Assembly (NCBI RefSeq): GCF_047663525.1
Contig: NC_092591.1
Coordinates: forward strand, 34,753,001 to 34,817,000
Length of the DNA: 64,000 bases
Source of the DNA: Anas platyrhynchos
Taxonomy: Eukaryota; Chordata; Aves; Anseriformes; Anatidae
Direction: 5' to 3'
The translations under genes were made by a program, and so were the position numbers. The notes beneath the pieces are model-generated. The model was not told where the DNA came from. It saw only the letters and a program-made list of their open reading frames with translations, and ran no database searches. This document shows, in pieces, positions 1 through 14,800 of the stretch. Numbering within the stretch: position 1 is the stretch's first letter; every line of letters begins with the position of its first letter.

Positions 1-2684
1 AAAACTCAGGTTAAGAACAGAAGATGTTTTTGTAAAAGGAATTTTATGTAGTTTTAGTAAACAGATGTGGAACAAGAATTCTTTGTCTACTGTTTTGTTA
101 CCAAACTCCGCTTTTCAGCCTTATTGGCAACGACTTACTCTGTTTCCTCAATCTCATACAGAATGCTGCTGATAATGTTAAATGAATACAAATCAGCTCT
201 TTTAATACTTGACTTTCTAATATTTGATAAGGTTAATGGATTCTCCTCACTTCTCTTGGATGAATGTATTTTGCTTCTTTCACATGTCTCAGACTAAGTG
301 ATTTCCCAAGGTCATGCAAATGTTCAGTAACAAATGTAGATTCAGATTTTTCAGCTGTCCTACCACCATAGGACTCAGAGCTTTTATATGTTGGCAAAAG
401 AGGCTGAAGTCTACCCCATCGTCAGCATTGTGCATAGACTTCACATGTACAATTGCTATTAAGGTTTATTACTTCTAATGTATCGGCAAGAGCTGACATC
501 AAGGCTCTCTTAGGATAAGTAGCGCATAAGTATTCAAAGGCAGTCCTTGCCATGAAGACCTTGCAACCTAAGTGCATGAAAGCACAGAGGTGATGTAAGT
601 GCTCCAGAATCGGAGGGGTCTTCTGTCTCAGATCGGTAGTTCAGTTACTGATTTAGTACTTTAACTACTGCGTATATATTGGAAAATATAGAACATAACC
701 TTGAATCCTCATTTATGGAAAGCCTTCCCCATGTTTTTATTAAAAACATGGGAGCTTTTTCTAAAATAGACTCTTCAGATTTCATTTTATATTCAGAAAG
801 GGATGATTCTTTAGTTAACCAGACCACCTTTAACCTCTAAGTTTGTCCCCCAGCGGTTGGTGTCAGTAGAAACAACCAAACAGCCTGGGTATGAAACAGC
901 CACAGGAGCCTTACAGGGCATTAGTAAAATGTCAATTCAAACCTGTTTCAGGTGCATATGAAACTAGGTGTCCCAGTCCTGTTTCCTGGGCATTGATTAC
1001 TGTTCATCCAAGAGAAACAAATACAAATCACAGACTGTTGGCATCTTAGCAGTCAAGCCAAGGACAAATGGAACTTGGAGCTGCCTATTGTTGTGATTTG
1101 TTTCTGTAGGTCTCAAATAGACACAAGCCATTTAGCAGATGGCAATGACAAAGTTTTTACTTTGACTGCACCGTGCAATAACAGATAATTGAATAGAAGA
1201 TGCTCCTCTTCAGTTATTCTCATCAGCATTATGTATACATAAACAAATTCTGTTTTCCTCAGGTGAGTGGAAAAGAGTCAGTAATATTTTAAATAATCAG
1301 GAATTTTAAGGCTTTGTGTAGTCAAGATTTTGTGCTGCTTCTTAAGAAAGTGAAAATGGATGTTACATCTAAAGGTGTTCCAGAAGACATGTAGGTTTTA
1401 GCTGCTTAATTGTTTCATCTGTTTTGTTGGCCAATCTAGCATACAGAGTCGAAGTTGTTGCTGTAGAAATGGCTGCTTCAAACAAATGCTTATGGTCCTA
1501 GATAGAGATTTCAAATAAATTCAAATGTAGCAAAGGGCAAATGCTCATCTGACCTTGTATTTGTAATGATTTTATAAACAACGTGACATTTCCAGAGCAT
1601 TCCCTTTGATATTATATTTTTCTTTTCTTTTGACCTTCAAGGACTCTTTAGAGTTTTGACATCTTTGCTTCTTTTAAAAAGCGTAATAAATTTATTTTAA
1701 TACATCATTTAATACATTAGTAAGATATATTAACATATTTTTCAAGACTTAAATATTTAATTTTCTGATGCGTGTATAATGTGGTGTTTAGAAATAAAAT
1801 GTCAAGTAAATATCATATATCTCCTTCGCACATAATAAATCTTTAATGTTAAGAATTTCTAATGATGATGTGCAGATAGGTACAATGTATATTCCTTTCT
1901 TCCATAGGGTTAGTAGGTCTTCAATGCTGTTGTGGTTCATGCTAAGAATAGATATTATTTAGATAGTGTGTGTGTGTATAAATTTTTGGCAAACAGTCAG
2001 GAAACAAGCCTCTTGGAGGGACTGTAGAGTTTTTCACAGGTTAGTCACTTTTCTGGTCACAGTCACGCTCCATGTATAGAAGTAGTAACCTAATGGAAAA
2101 GCTGCGTCCAAGAGAGAATTGGATGATCAAGTTCTTTCCTTGATACTTTCAGAGACTTTCACTGTAATCTCAGTAATTCCAGTAACTCTTTCGAGGTAGA
2201 AGATTTTTAATCTGTAAGAAGAGAAAAAATGTTTTACATTTTTTACATTACAAAAAATGTTTTACATTTCTGTAAAAACTCTTTGAAGTACTCACATGAA
2301 AAACATCCTATAATACTGGTTATAAATTTATAAAACAGTAACACCCCCTTCTCCCTCCAATTTCCTTTTTGGAAGATCTTCAGCAAAATGACAAGTGACA
2401 GTATTTTTTAAATTCCTTTTGCCTTCTTTCTGGTGATGGAATTTTCTGCTTCACCATGTCAACTTTTAGGAATGCTGGCATTTCTGATACTTACAGGACT
2501 GCAGCCTGCTGTGACACACACGTACTCAGCTACTTTACCATCATGAGTATTTTGTGTAATGCACCCTTACTGAACAAAACAATCCCCTGAATGTTGTCTG
2601 TGTTTCTTCAGTAAGATGACTTGTTTTGTTACAAATGCTTGGTATTTTTTTCTGGTTTAAATTCATTATCAACATTTCTAACAG
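1..2684. other. STARD9 intron (continues to the left)
   Basis: No exon, RNA gene or recognisable transposon found. A small TTTTACATTT duplication lies at about 2229-2267. Confidence 0.7.
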
Positions 2685-2875
2685 CAGAGAGATAGATGCT
2701 GTGCATGAAGAGTACCAGCAGAAACTGAGAGACCAGGAAGCTTTCCACAGGAAACAAATTCAACGGCAGCAACTCTATGTTGAGGATTTAAAGCAGCAGA
2801 TCCTCAGAGGACAGATCAAAGCAGAGCAGGAACTAGAAAATGACCAAGCACTCATCAACCAGCAGATCCAAGAAA
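2685..2875 (+). CDS. STARD9: STARD9 exon (first in window), coiled coil
   Basis: The acceptor is a tandem CAGCAG, so the exon starts at 2685 or 2688; the donor GTAGGT is at 2876. It ends with one base of a split codon. It encodes a charged heptad-like stretch ([19 protein letters not shown]...) typical of a coiled coil just after the kinesin motor/FHA region. The frame stays open past the donor but the phase fits only this donor and the exon at 6444. Confidence 0.88.
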
Positions 2876-5800
2876 GTAGGTACCCGCCTCCTGCCCTCTC
2901 TCACTTCCCTTCCATTACTGAATTCTTTCATCCTCTTCATGTTTTGTTGTTTGTTTTTTTTTTGTCTTAGTTATGCTTTGTGTTATGGGTGGAAGTTTAT
3001 TTTTACAGCTTATTACTAGTTTTCTCCTATTATTGCCTTTCCCTTGAGAACAATTATCAAGCTTTGATTAACAGGACTAACAGGGCTCCTTTGCAGTGCC
3101 CCAGCAGCAGTAATTATCTTTGCAGGTCACTGCTGGGAGAGACAGCACCAACACGTTGTTCCTGCTGTGGCACTGAGCCTCTCATCTCCCCAGCTGCTCC
3201 CCATCCTGCTTCCCTGCAGTTTTGCTCTGATTGTATCTGTAGTGCAACTCTCCCATGTGAGACTCATAGACTGAGTTTTCCATTGTATTTCACAGTTTTC
3301 TTTTGATTTATCTGTGCTTCATCCATTGCATTGTTCCAAGAGACTGAAATTCAGATGGCCATGGTAGTTCTATAAGTTTTCAAGGGAAACTGCTCTAACA
3401 ACAGCATGACATAGGAACCTAGCAGCACTTCTGAGAGAGCTGATGCCTTGGAACTGCAACATGTGTTGGTTAACGTGCTCTGTCTATGCGTTTGTTGATG
3501 ATCTCACCAGTAGCACAGTGCAGACCTTATTCATGTGCTTTTAGGGAAGGCCCATGGCATAGAACCATGCTTCAAACTGTGGTTGCTTTGTGAGTTTTAA
3601 GCAGTGCTCATCTGAGAAGTAGGTGGGACACTAAAGTTCACTTCATGCTTAGTTCTCAGCAGAAGATTTTGAAACACATTATAATTCATTTCAGATTAAA
3701 GCTTTATGGTGTTTTGTCTGCTTGCATTTTCCAGATGGAAGTGTAATGAAGTGAGAAAGTTCTAGTTTTTGTTGAGATTTTAACTTCAACAGGAACTCTA
3801 CAGTGATCAGTGTTATATTGCATATACATCCTATAGGCCAGATTCAGCAGAGAAACTGTTGTCTTCCTAAACTGAAAGTAATTGGATAAAATACTGGTGA
3901 TACTGGTCTGGCACAAACTTCAGCTCTACGCTAACTATGCCATGAAAAGCCTATTTGGAGAAGTGTTTGCTAGCATCAGTGGCTTCCATCCCCGAGAGAT
4001 GCTGCTTTGCATGCAGATATATTCAGCAAGGTTTTTCTTGGTGACTGCCTGTTAAAGATTTTGTAGACTGATTTGGCAACATTTTAAACCTTGAGAAGCT
4101 CTTGACCACTGAATAGGGTTGCTATTGTGTTCTTCTAGTTACCTTCTAATGAATGATTTGGTCCAAGTTTCTTGATAAGGAACAACAGAGAGAGAACACC
4201 ATTTCCATTTGGCAAGGCCTGCTATTGGTTCCTGGAAGAGGAATGATTTTTGAATTTTTTGAGGTTTCTCAGAGCCAAACTTACACAGTCTGCCATCTTT
4301 CAATTACACCACCCATAAATAAAAGATTAAAGAGAAAATTGTGGAAGTAGGAAGTAGGTGGGCTTAAGGTATGTAGACAGTACAGAGTTTCTCCAAAATA
4401 TCTTAATTTCTCAAATCTAGACTTGTTCTCTGCTCCAATCTACTTTCACTGTTTATCTGTGTTCATGCAAAGCTTAGCCAGACGGGCAGTTTTTGCCAGC
4501 CAAATACAATTCTTCACTTGGCAGCCCACCAAAGCCTTTTCTGCATTATCTTTTTCTCAGCTCCTGACAGAGGCAAGTTAGTGAGTAGACGTTAATTAGC
4601 ATCTTAGGGCTTGCAGCTCTATTACAGGGACACTCTCATCTGCCAAATATTCTCCTTGGTAGAAACACACTGCAAAGGACAGATCTGGAAATTAAGAGTT
4701 GGGAAAACTGTTTTGTATGTAAAAGTTAAAGATGCTATTAAGAAAAAAATAACTAAAACTATGACTAAAATGCTTTCCTTTTATTCATAGAGGAACTGTA
4801 CTTACCTGTAGTTTCCATACTTCTACGCATGTACTGTGTGCATAGCTGCCAACATAAACTGAACAGGAGAATCACAGAGGTGGGGATCACTAATGAATTA
4901 TGTTTAACAAGATCTGTAGTCACCAAGCAAGTAATGCTCACAATGCTTATGGATAACGATGGCTACATTTCTTAAATTAGGGAAACTTCCACAGCCCAAA
5001 ATTCCCCTCTTGCCACTCACCTGTCTTACAAAGAGCTACAGATAGCCCTCATTCACCATATCAAAGTTAAATAACTCTGATTTCCTAACCCCATGAATGA
5101 GCAACTAAAGGTAGTTCTTCAGTAAGAGGCTGCAGATTGAAGATAAACCCATCCAAAAAAAGTGTTGCTGCTAGGAAGCTAGAAGTGCTTTGAAAAGCTT
5201 CTGTCCTTTGAGAAATGGTCTACTTACGAAGGAACTTTACCTGTGATTTGTATGTTGCTTTTTCAGCTAAGGATTTTATTTTAGTTTTTTGGTTAACTGT
5301 GCAGCTGAATATGTATATTTTCATACTAGCCTAAAAATGAACAAACTCTTTAAGAGAACATGCCTAAATGCTGAAAAACCACTAAGCACTTCCCCTGCAT
5401 GGAGTAAAGTGGTCTTGCTTCAAGAGTTAAAAACAAATCAACGTGGTATTCTGTGTCCTCTACTGCCTCCCCATTGACTGCAAAGATCAGGTTCTCTGAA
5501 TACTTAGAAAAGATGAATAATTTAAGCAGATGTAAAATACTCTGTTATCAAATGAGGCTAATCAATTGGTTTGTGAGAGAAGCATGTTTAGCATTTATGA
5601 AATATGGGGGACATTCATTAAAAGAGAGAATATAACTCCCTTTATGGAGTAGACTGGAGATTTTTTGAGAAATACATGTATGCATTGACTGGTGATATGC
5701 CTTTTTTGGGTGTGTTCATCTTATAACTAAAGATTGCATTGCCTTCACCCATGTCCTTGCCACAGGAATTTCTCATTGATTTCAAGTACATTGCATGCTA

Positions 5801-8800
5801 ATGTGCTCATGTGCGAGATGTATGGGCTCTGATCAGGCATTTTTGCAAGTGCTTCTGAAGCAGCTGTAGTTGTTCCCGTGTTAACTCCTCTCACAGTGCA
5901 CATATGTTCATTCCCTATGTAAGGCATTTGAACTTTAAAATGTGACTTCAGAGTAGTTAAGGCAAAAGTAGTAGTGTATTTCACATTATAAAAGCTGATC
6001 AAGTCATAGTTCACTACTGCAGATACCTTCCTCATGACTGAAAATTGTGCAGGAAGAAACTTGGGCACTGAAATATGTCCTCTGTATTGTAAGAAAAAAC
6101 ATTGAGATAATTGAGTGTAATCTCTGAGAAATTGAATATCTAAGTCTCTATCCTTTTGGAAAGTGTTAAACTTTTTGCTTACAGACAAGGTCTTATTCAC
6201 CAGTTTCTTAGCTGTGTCAGCCAAACCCCCTGTTCATATCTTGCAGTATTAGTTGCTACCTGAGCGTTTCTCCCAATGGGTTTTCAGTACACTAATGATA
6301 CATTTTTCTCTAAATGTCTTGTCAAGGCTTTGCTCTACATATGTAGGAATTCTGTTCTGAAATGGCTCTCATGGACAATTAACTTAATGAATAATTTTTC
6401 TCCTATGATTTTTACTTTCTTTCAATCATTGTTTTGTTTACAGACCAACAGTGGCTTATAAATGAGAATAACCGACTAGCTGCCCTTCAGCAACAACAGA
6501 GGGAGTTTGCAGTGCAAACAGAATCTACACTGTATGCAGAGGCTGAGGTGCAGAGTAGCATTGGGCAGGAAATCTGTCCTTCCCTGCTGCAGCAGAACAA
6601 GAAAACACTGGTGCAGCTGGAGCTCTTGAGAAGGTACTCCTTAAAAAAGGCAGAAAGAAACATTAGACGGAAAAAGGTCAAATTCCAGCTGGAAAGGATA
6701 GTCAAGAAGCAGAAATTATTGGAAGCCAAACAAAATCTAGAGCAGCTAGAAGCTAGCTGCTGGCTCAGTGAAGTGTGTGTGAAACAACCCCGAGTCCTAA
6801 ACCAAAATATTGCAGTACAGGCCTCTCGGGATCACCCGTTACAAAAGAGGAGGAGGTCATTGGGTTCAAGTTCCTTGCAACACAGGCAGCATTCGTTCTG
6901 TAACTTCCATCTGCCCCGGGTACCCAGGTAAGTTAACATCTACCAATTCCTCTGCACTCTCAAAAATAATTTAAATTAAGGTATTTTCACTGGCCACCTG
7001 TAATCCAGAATGCCTTTCAGTTTATTGATACAATGCTAAAACTTGTAATATCACTGAATATACTATACTGTATGCCACACTGGAGTTGTTTGTTCTTTTT
7101 CCTTAGATTTGTACAGTGCATTCATGGCTTACCTCTCTGACACAGTCTTTCTCAGTGTTTTGTTTCTTTCCTCTCTCAAGCTTTTCTGCATTTTTTACCT
7201 CATTGTAAATGTTTTCCAGAAGTGAGTTAATTTTTTGTTCTTACCTTGTTCAAATTACTGTTAAATAATAATTTCTCCATTATTTTATTGTAATTAGAGT
7301 CAAAGTATTCCTTCTGAGCATTTTTATCATTAGGGTGATTCTCAAGCTAAATGAACATCTCTACACAATGCTAAAAATTGGGGTGACAGTGTCATTATCA
7401 CGGCATAGTCCCAGAAGCAGGAATTAGCTTAACTCTGCTAAGTGAATTACTATGACTTAAGAGCTATCCTTTACTTTTAACTAACATTTGCAGCTACTTT
7501 AGACTATAGAGACTAAATACCAAGCTATACAACACAGCATCAAGTTATTCTTTTGCTTTATAGAAATTATTTCAGGATATCTACGGGACTGGATTGTATG
7601 GTCACTGACAGAATATGCATTTTTTTAATTCTCTCTAGAAACTGAGTTTGAAAGGCATTGAGGTTCTTGCTTCATGTGTCATTACTCTTAAAATGCAAGG
7701 TGTTACTGATGTCGAAATGTAAAGTATGTTATTCAAGCAAGTATTGGCCTATATTTCTTATTTATTCCCACAGCTGTTTGTTGAAGGGGGAGACTATCTC
7801 AAAGTTATCTACCTCACCAAATACCGACCAATGCTGTGAAGGCAATACATCTGAGAAGTTGTCATCTGTAGAACATCCTTTCAGAAAAGTTAAAGATGTT
7901 TCCAGGGATGATGACCTTAATGATGAAAAAGGTACCTCCTTTTTAGTACAGAAGCAGCTAACTGAAAAACAAAAAGCATCCTCATTTAGAAGTAAAAAAG
8001 GAGCAGAAAGGGACTCTAATGATTCAGCTATCATGGCTCATATCAATAAAAATGATCAAAAAATGGAAAAGCTGAATGATAGCACAGGGCAAGCTGGATG
8101 TCAAAATCAGACTTCTAAGGGCTCTTCTCCCGATCATTTTAAGGAGAAAGATGAACCTCAAACCTTCATTACAGTGACAAGAATGACAAAAGCGAAGGTG
8201 CCGGGAGATTTGAGTCAGCCTGCAAATAGCTATCTAGAACAAAACAGAGCTCAGGTATCCAATAAAAAGACTAGAATGGATATCAACGGGAAGGGCCATA
8301 ATTCTCCAGAAAATTTTGCTAAAGAAATGAAGAAAGACGTAGTGTACGGAAACCTGCCATCAGCACATCTAAACCAAACAGCCAAGAATCTGAAGAGAGA
8401 ACCAACCTCAGCCTTGCGAAATCATGAGAAATCGTCAGTGGAACAGCAGGAATTTCTGATGGTAGCAACATCAGTTGGAAATCTCACTAAGATAAACACA
8501 CAGACACCACTTTCTTATGCTGAAAAGAAATGGCACAGTGCTGAGCTGTTAAGTGCTGGAGTGTCCAAAACAGCCACAGATATGCTGGGGAACTGGCAAG
8601 AAGATGATGAAAATGAGATTTCTGATACTGACAGTTCCTATTCTGTAGATTCGCTCTCCTGTGCTTATGCAAAAGCTTTTGCAGAGAAACTGAAACAAGA
8701 AGATTTCAGCAGAAATAAATGTTTTGCCAACCCAGAAGATTCTGAGAGCGATGACAGTCAAATGTCACAAGACTCTCTGGTAGAAAAGGAAAATAAAGTC

Positions 8801-11800
8801 AAAATGCGAAATAAAAGCCAGTTTCACAAGTTAAAGGCTCCCCATCAGCCAGCTAGGCTTTACAAAAGCAGAACTGAACACCATCTTTCATCTCTGGTGA
8901 CATCCTACGCATCACACAGGAGGCTGGGAAGGGCCGAAAGAAGCTTTTCTCTGGACAGCTTGGGTGATGGAGAAGAGGTACCAGCAGAAGACCCAGTAGA
9001 AGAATCCAAATCTGATTCATCTGATGAAGTGCCAGCAGAGATTTTTTGGAAGTTACAAACTCCAACATCACCAACTATACAGACTGAGGAAGACTGTGAG
9101 TCCAGAAACTGTGATAGAGATACAGAAGGAACAAGGTACAACCTAAAGCTGAGTAGTTCCTTCTACTTGGACACTAAATCACAGCCTGCTTCCAGTAATG
9201 CTTGCAAGCAGTTTCTGAAGGAGGCAACAGTCTCTTTTGTACAACAAGAAAGGTCAATTGATAGGCAGCTATATTATGGTCTTCCTGTGGCTGCTCAGTC
9301 TTCCTGTGACTCAAAGGTTGAAATTGGCAGCCCCAGAATAACAGTACCTTCTTCCCATGGAAATCTGGAATTTCAAAACGCTCATCTCTACTCTTTGAGC
9401 AAACCAGAGGGTTGGCTGAAGAAAGATGACCTAAAACAGTCAGCTGCTGAATTTTCTTTTGTTTCTGGCTCTAAGCAGATACACAGCATTACTCATTTAT
9501 CACATAGTATAAATGAATTAAACTCATCTTTCTCCTCTGACACATCAGAAATACCTTTACCTGAAACAACAGCTGCAAGCAGAGTTTCTGAGAATGGATC
9601 ATTAAATAGGATTACTGAGGAATGGACAAATGCTAATGAAAATTCTCCTTTGGAATCTCAAGACATAACATCCTCATTTGTTAGTTCAGTAGGACCAAGC
9701 TCTTCGTTTGTTTGCATTTCAGCAAAACCTGATTATTATGAACATTCAACGTCAAATCATCCTGAACAAGAACAACTGAATGAATTATCTTCTTACAGGT
9801 CTACCACTGAATGCACACAAACATTTGGCTGTTTGGAAAGCACCTCCACTGCAGACTGCTTGTCACTGGTACCTGGAAAAGAAGAGGATTCTCTCCCTAC
9901 AACTCATCCAGAGCTGCCAAAAGATCACAATCTGGAAAAAGCACCTTTTATTTCTGTGTTGCCTGTGCATGTTTTGGAGCAGAGGAATGGCTGTGTAGAT
10001 TCAGATTTAGAAGATGATTTCTTCAGAACTATTGAAAAAGATGACCTAGATGATGACTACAATAACTTGACAGAATCAAAGATAACAGATTTGAACACTG
10101 GAAGTGCATCTGTCAATTCACCTGCTGCTGAATCTTCCACAGGACTTACTTATAACATGGCCTCAACACAGAGTTCTGCAGTAGAACAAGTTCAGTTTGG
10201 AAACCATGTGCAGCTTTTTCCAAGAAGGGAAATACCAACATGTTGTGATGAAGGTTTCTTTCTCAGTAACTTAACAAATCAGAACTGCTCTCTAGGAAGC
10301 GTTTATGAGCTTCAGGTATTGGCTAGACAAGGAGCCGAGTCAGCTGTTACGCTAGGTCTTAGGTCTGGGGAGAGTAATTTGGAAACAATGCAAGATACAG
10401 ATTATGAACAAATACCTGCAGAAGAAATAACCATAGACACAGATTTTTCCTCAAAGAAGGTAACATATAAATGTAACCCTTTAGTTCTAGCTTACAGTGC
10501 AAGTTATGACCAATCTGCAACACCAGTAGAGTTGTCTCAAAAAGAGAAAATCTGTATGGAAACAAGCATGGATAGCTTGGCAGAGATTGTGTCAGAAGCA
10601 CCTTCATTCAGAGATGATGAAGAATATGAACCAAAGGATCCGGAGTTGTCTTCATCGAATCATTACGAATTCAAAAGCAAACCTGTTTCAAAAAATTACT
10701 CCCCTGAATGTGTGCTAGCAGATGGTCCTGTAGGCTGCTTATCCCAACATATTTCAGAAAATTCTACATTGTGCACTGACAATATAAGAGCAGAAAGCAG
10801 TGAAAGCGATTCTCAGGTTGTAGTTCAGAAGGACTTTCTACCCAAATATAAAAACCTAATGGTAAATGAAGCAAGTTACCTCACGGTGAATGTAAATGGG
10901 AAGGACACTGAGTCCTTCCCTGCTGCTGTTTGTGAGAGTACAAATAATTTGCTCCCAGAATCCAATTCAAGTGTATTTTACCAAGCTTCACCAAAAGTTA
11001 ATCTTTTTCAAAGTGCTTCTGAGACTGAAAGTTGTGATAAATTATTGGAGCATGCCACAATAGTGAAAGGAGATGGTGATGCTACACCTAATCATACTAT
11101 GGAAGTCGGTACCACAAAAAGTTGTTCTGACATAGATTCCAATGACCTTTGTACCACATGTTCTTCAAAATCACCAGGGGAAAAAAACAGTATGTATAAG
11201 CTGACTGACATTTCTGTGGAATTTGATGCAACTATTCAATTGGAAACAAAAACAAAGAATAAATCTTCACTTGAATCAAGAGTAGAGAAAGAAGCCTGTT
11301 TTGAAAGTGATTGCCCAGAGGACATTTTACTTGTTGAAGATCATGTAAACTCAGAATTCGGAGTATTTGAATACAACACAAATAAGTTGGCTACTGTTTC
11401 TCAAGAGGAGAGTCTGTATATAAACAAAGAATACAAGTTTTTAAGAAAAACAAAAACTGATCCAGAAGAAGCTATGTTTCCTTATCAGAATGCAAAAGCC
11501 AACACTGATGAAGAAGAGACAAAGTTGATGAATAGTGCAGTCAACTTAGAAAAAAACATGTTGGAAATTAAATCTGGACAGGTAGAAAGTTTACCTGACT
11601 ACCCAGTACCCAAAGCCCAAAGTGTAACTGCAGATAGGAGTGCAGAGAATAAACCTATTGATATTGTAGCTTCTGAAGTTCAGTGTGAGGTTTATACAAA
11701 CCTGTGCCTGACACATGAAGAGGCAGAGAAAGATGAATCACAGGTAGGTAGCACTGATGTGGAACACACTCAGGAATCAAAAGCATTCATGTGTTCTGAT

Positions 11801-14800
11801 AGCTGTCTGAAAACAAACAGCTTTTGTCCAAAAAAGAAAAGTGAGAAAATAGAAATTGCTATTTATTCACCGGAGCTTTCTGTTTCTCCCCAAAACGCTC
11901 CTTCAGCTGTGTGTTCCCACACAACAGATGTTACACAGGATACGTTAGGCTTCCTTGATGCTTGTGAAGGGCTTTTACAGATAAACAGAACGACAGAAAA
12001 TGTGTTTGATATGGAGGACGTAGCTGCAACAGTACTAATCACAGGTAGGCAAGGAAATAGTTTAGAAAAAAATGAAAAGCAAGTAGAGTCTAGCAATTTA
12101 CCTGAACATTTTATACCAAATTGCTTACCCCATGCAAACTTTGACCAGGAAAACAAGGTTAGTGGATGTGAAGTGACTGAGAGTGAAGAACAAATTATCA
12201 TGACAAACACTGAGGGACCAACTATGAAGCACAAAGTCATATGCGCAGACAAAAATGTTTTATTTCCTGAAGAGTCTTCAGCTCTGCATCAGATGAATTG
12301 TGATAGAGATGATGAAGAAGAAATTTTAAATCAGTATGAGATCCCTGAAAGATACCTTACAGCTTCAGGACTAGAAGACAATGTACCGTCAGTAGATGAT
12401 TCACAGTACTGTGATCCTACTGAAATGAGGGAAGATGGTGGCTCAGCGGACCCTGCTACAGATGCAAGAAACACGGTGATGACAGATACTGATGTATATG
12501 AGTGTTCAGTTGATGATAATATTAATATTGACAAATATACAATTGGGCAAGAATCTAAACGTCTCCGCTTTAAAGAGGACAGCCACACATATATGAGTTG
12601 CTCTGTGCAATATCCTGAGCATGGCACTTCAGAAAAATTGAATGAAAGTATCATTATAAAACGTGAAATTTGTGGATTGGATTCCATAGGCTCCAGACTT
12701 GGTGATGAGAAAGTGCATTTGATGAATCTAGAACAAATGGACAAAACAGACAGAGAAAGGCAGATGTTTTTAGAAAACACAGAGGAGGTAGAACTGATCA
12801 TTCTACAAAACCTCAGTGAACTATTCCCTGAAAACAAAGATGGTTGCCATGATGACAGCAGATTAGATGAAATCTTAAGAGAAAGCCAGTGGGTGTCTAC
12901 CAGCTTTTCTGGAAGCAATGAAGATACCAGCAAGCAGCAAAATCCACCAGCAACACTGAAGTCTACTGAAAACATCCATGAAGATTCAGATAAAGACTCT
13001 CTGTGCCAGTCTGTAAATCAACTTTTCTATCTTGGAGTAATTGATAATTCTCATGTTGTTCCAGATGATCCCACTACTTTGGAAGGGCATACAAAACCAT
13101 CTAATAGCTGTGCTGGAACGGGAGCGGTTCTTCCTTACTATGAAACACTAGTGGAGAATGAAGTCTGTGTCAGTACTCCAGGTAAAACAGTCAACAAAGA
13201 GGGAGCTGACGCATCTCTTTCTGATAAAATTCAAAGTAGAAACGAAGCTTTCCCACAAAACAAGACTGCTCTGGACAGACAGGAGGAAGAACCCGTTGTA
13301 TGTAACAATATACCCAATTCTGCACCTGGGCAACCTGTCAGTGAGAACAGCTCTTCTGTGCTCTATTGTGTGGGCGGCGATGAATCTGAAACTGTTGCAC
13401 TTAAGCAAGGAGCAGAAGAAAATCCATTTTCTGTGGAAAAAATTGATTCATCTGAAGATAAAATTCAGGATAATAGCAACTCCAATGAAGAACCCAGTGT
13501 GGATTTAATGGTTAACAACATATCAAAAGACTGCTTTAATTCCATAGAAGAACGATTTCAAGAGGAAAAGGATACCATCATGCCTGATTCACTGCACTTG
13601 GATAATTCAAACCTGCTTTCTTTTTCAGAGAAAGAAGTGATGGAAGATGTAGGGGAAAAAGCAAAGCATTCTACACAGGAAATCTCTTCTCAAAAAATAT
13701 TTCACAGCATTAATATGACTGAGAAAGAACTTCACTCAGGGAGTCCATCACAACATGATGACAAGGAGAAATGCTTAAACACAAGTTGTAGTATAACAAG
13801 CAGTAAAAATGATAATGCAGGGTTTCCTGGTATATCTGGGTATCAGCATGAGCCAAGAGAAAATCAGGGACACAGGACTTCAGAAAAGTGCTGTGTAGAC
13901 TGTCCAGAGAGTGCCATTTCTGAGAACATTTCTACCCTTTCAGAAAGTCTGAAAAACTCTCTGTGGGAAAATCCACATTCTAATAAAGAGCTTCTAAATT
14001 ACAAGAGCAGCCCTGGTCTCATGCATAGCCCAGTATCATTTGCAGAATTTTTGATTGACAGCAATGGAGACAAATGTAAAAATGATGCTGTTCTCTCTGA
14101 AGAAACGAAATACTTTGAAAGAGAGTCAACTGATTTAAGCGTATCTGTAACTTTTCCTGATGTTCCTCAAAAAGGAGATGAAAGGAATAATTCTGCAGTA
14201 ACAGAGGCCACAGATGCTCAGAATAAAAAACTCCCTGACGAAGCTGTGGGAACAGATCAAAATGGGAAAATAATTCAAGGTTCTTTCCAGAATTGCAATG
14301 ATACTAAAGAAAACAAAATGCACGAGTACTTAGAGCACTACAGTAACACTTCTAGTATGACTGTACCAGAATCGGGCATGCTTGCTGTTCAAAGCCTACG
14401 GGAGATTGGCAGTAAAGAATCAAAGTGTCTTCCAGCCTACTTTGCAGAAGATGCTCCAACAGATAAACTGTTTCAAAGCTGTAAAAATTTCAGCGCTTTC
14501 AATACTTGTTTACTTGATGACTCAAAATCTCTAATATTTAGTCATCTTGAGGACTCACTTCAGGACCCCATTTTGACAGAGCAAGTATCCTCAGGTTCTG
14601 CAGATGTGCAGTCTGTAAAAGAAGATCTTCCCCAAACATGTGCAGAAGTTAATTACCCGTCCTTAACAGCATTTTCAGAATCTTCTTCAGCTGCAGATAT
14701 AGACCATGGTGTAACTGGCACATGTGGTATTTCACATACCAGTATATTAAAGCACCCTCCATTTGCTGTTTTACAAATGCAAGACACTCAGTCTGATAAG

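Noticed and set aside
7658..7773. Start of STARD9 at 7658 as a separate 3,736-aa gene
   Set aside because: The first 116 bases are intron: a good acceptor at 7773 joins the previous exon in phase, and the frame before it shows no conserved sequence.
12331..12975. 214-codon minus-strand frame inside the giant STARD9 exon
   Set aside because: Antisense shadow of a strongly supported coding exon; composition (Ser/Cys/Leu-rich) is the complement of Glu/Asp/Ser codons.
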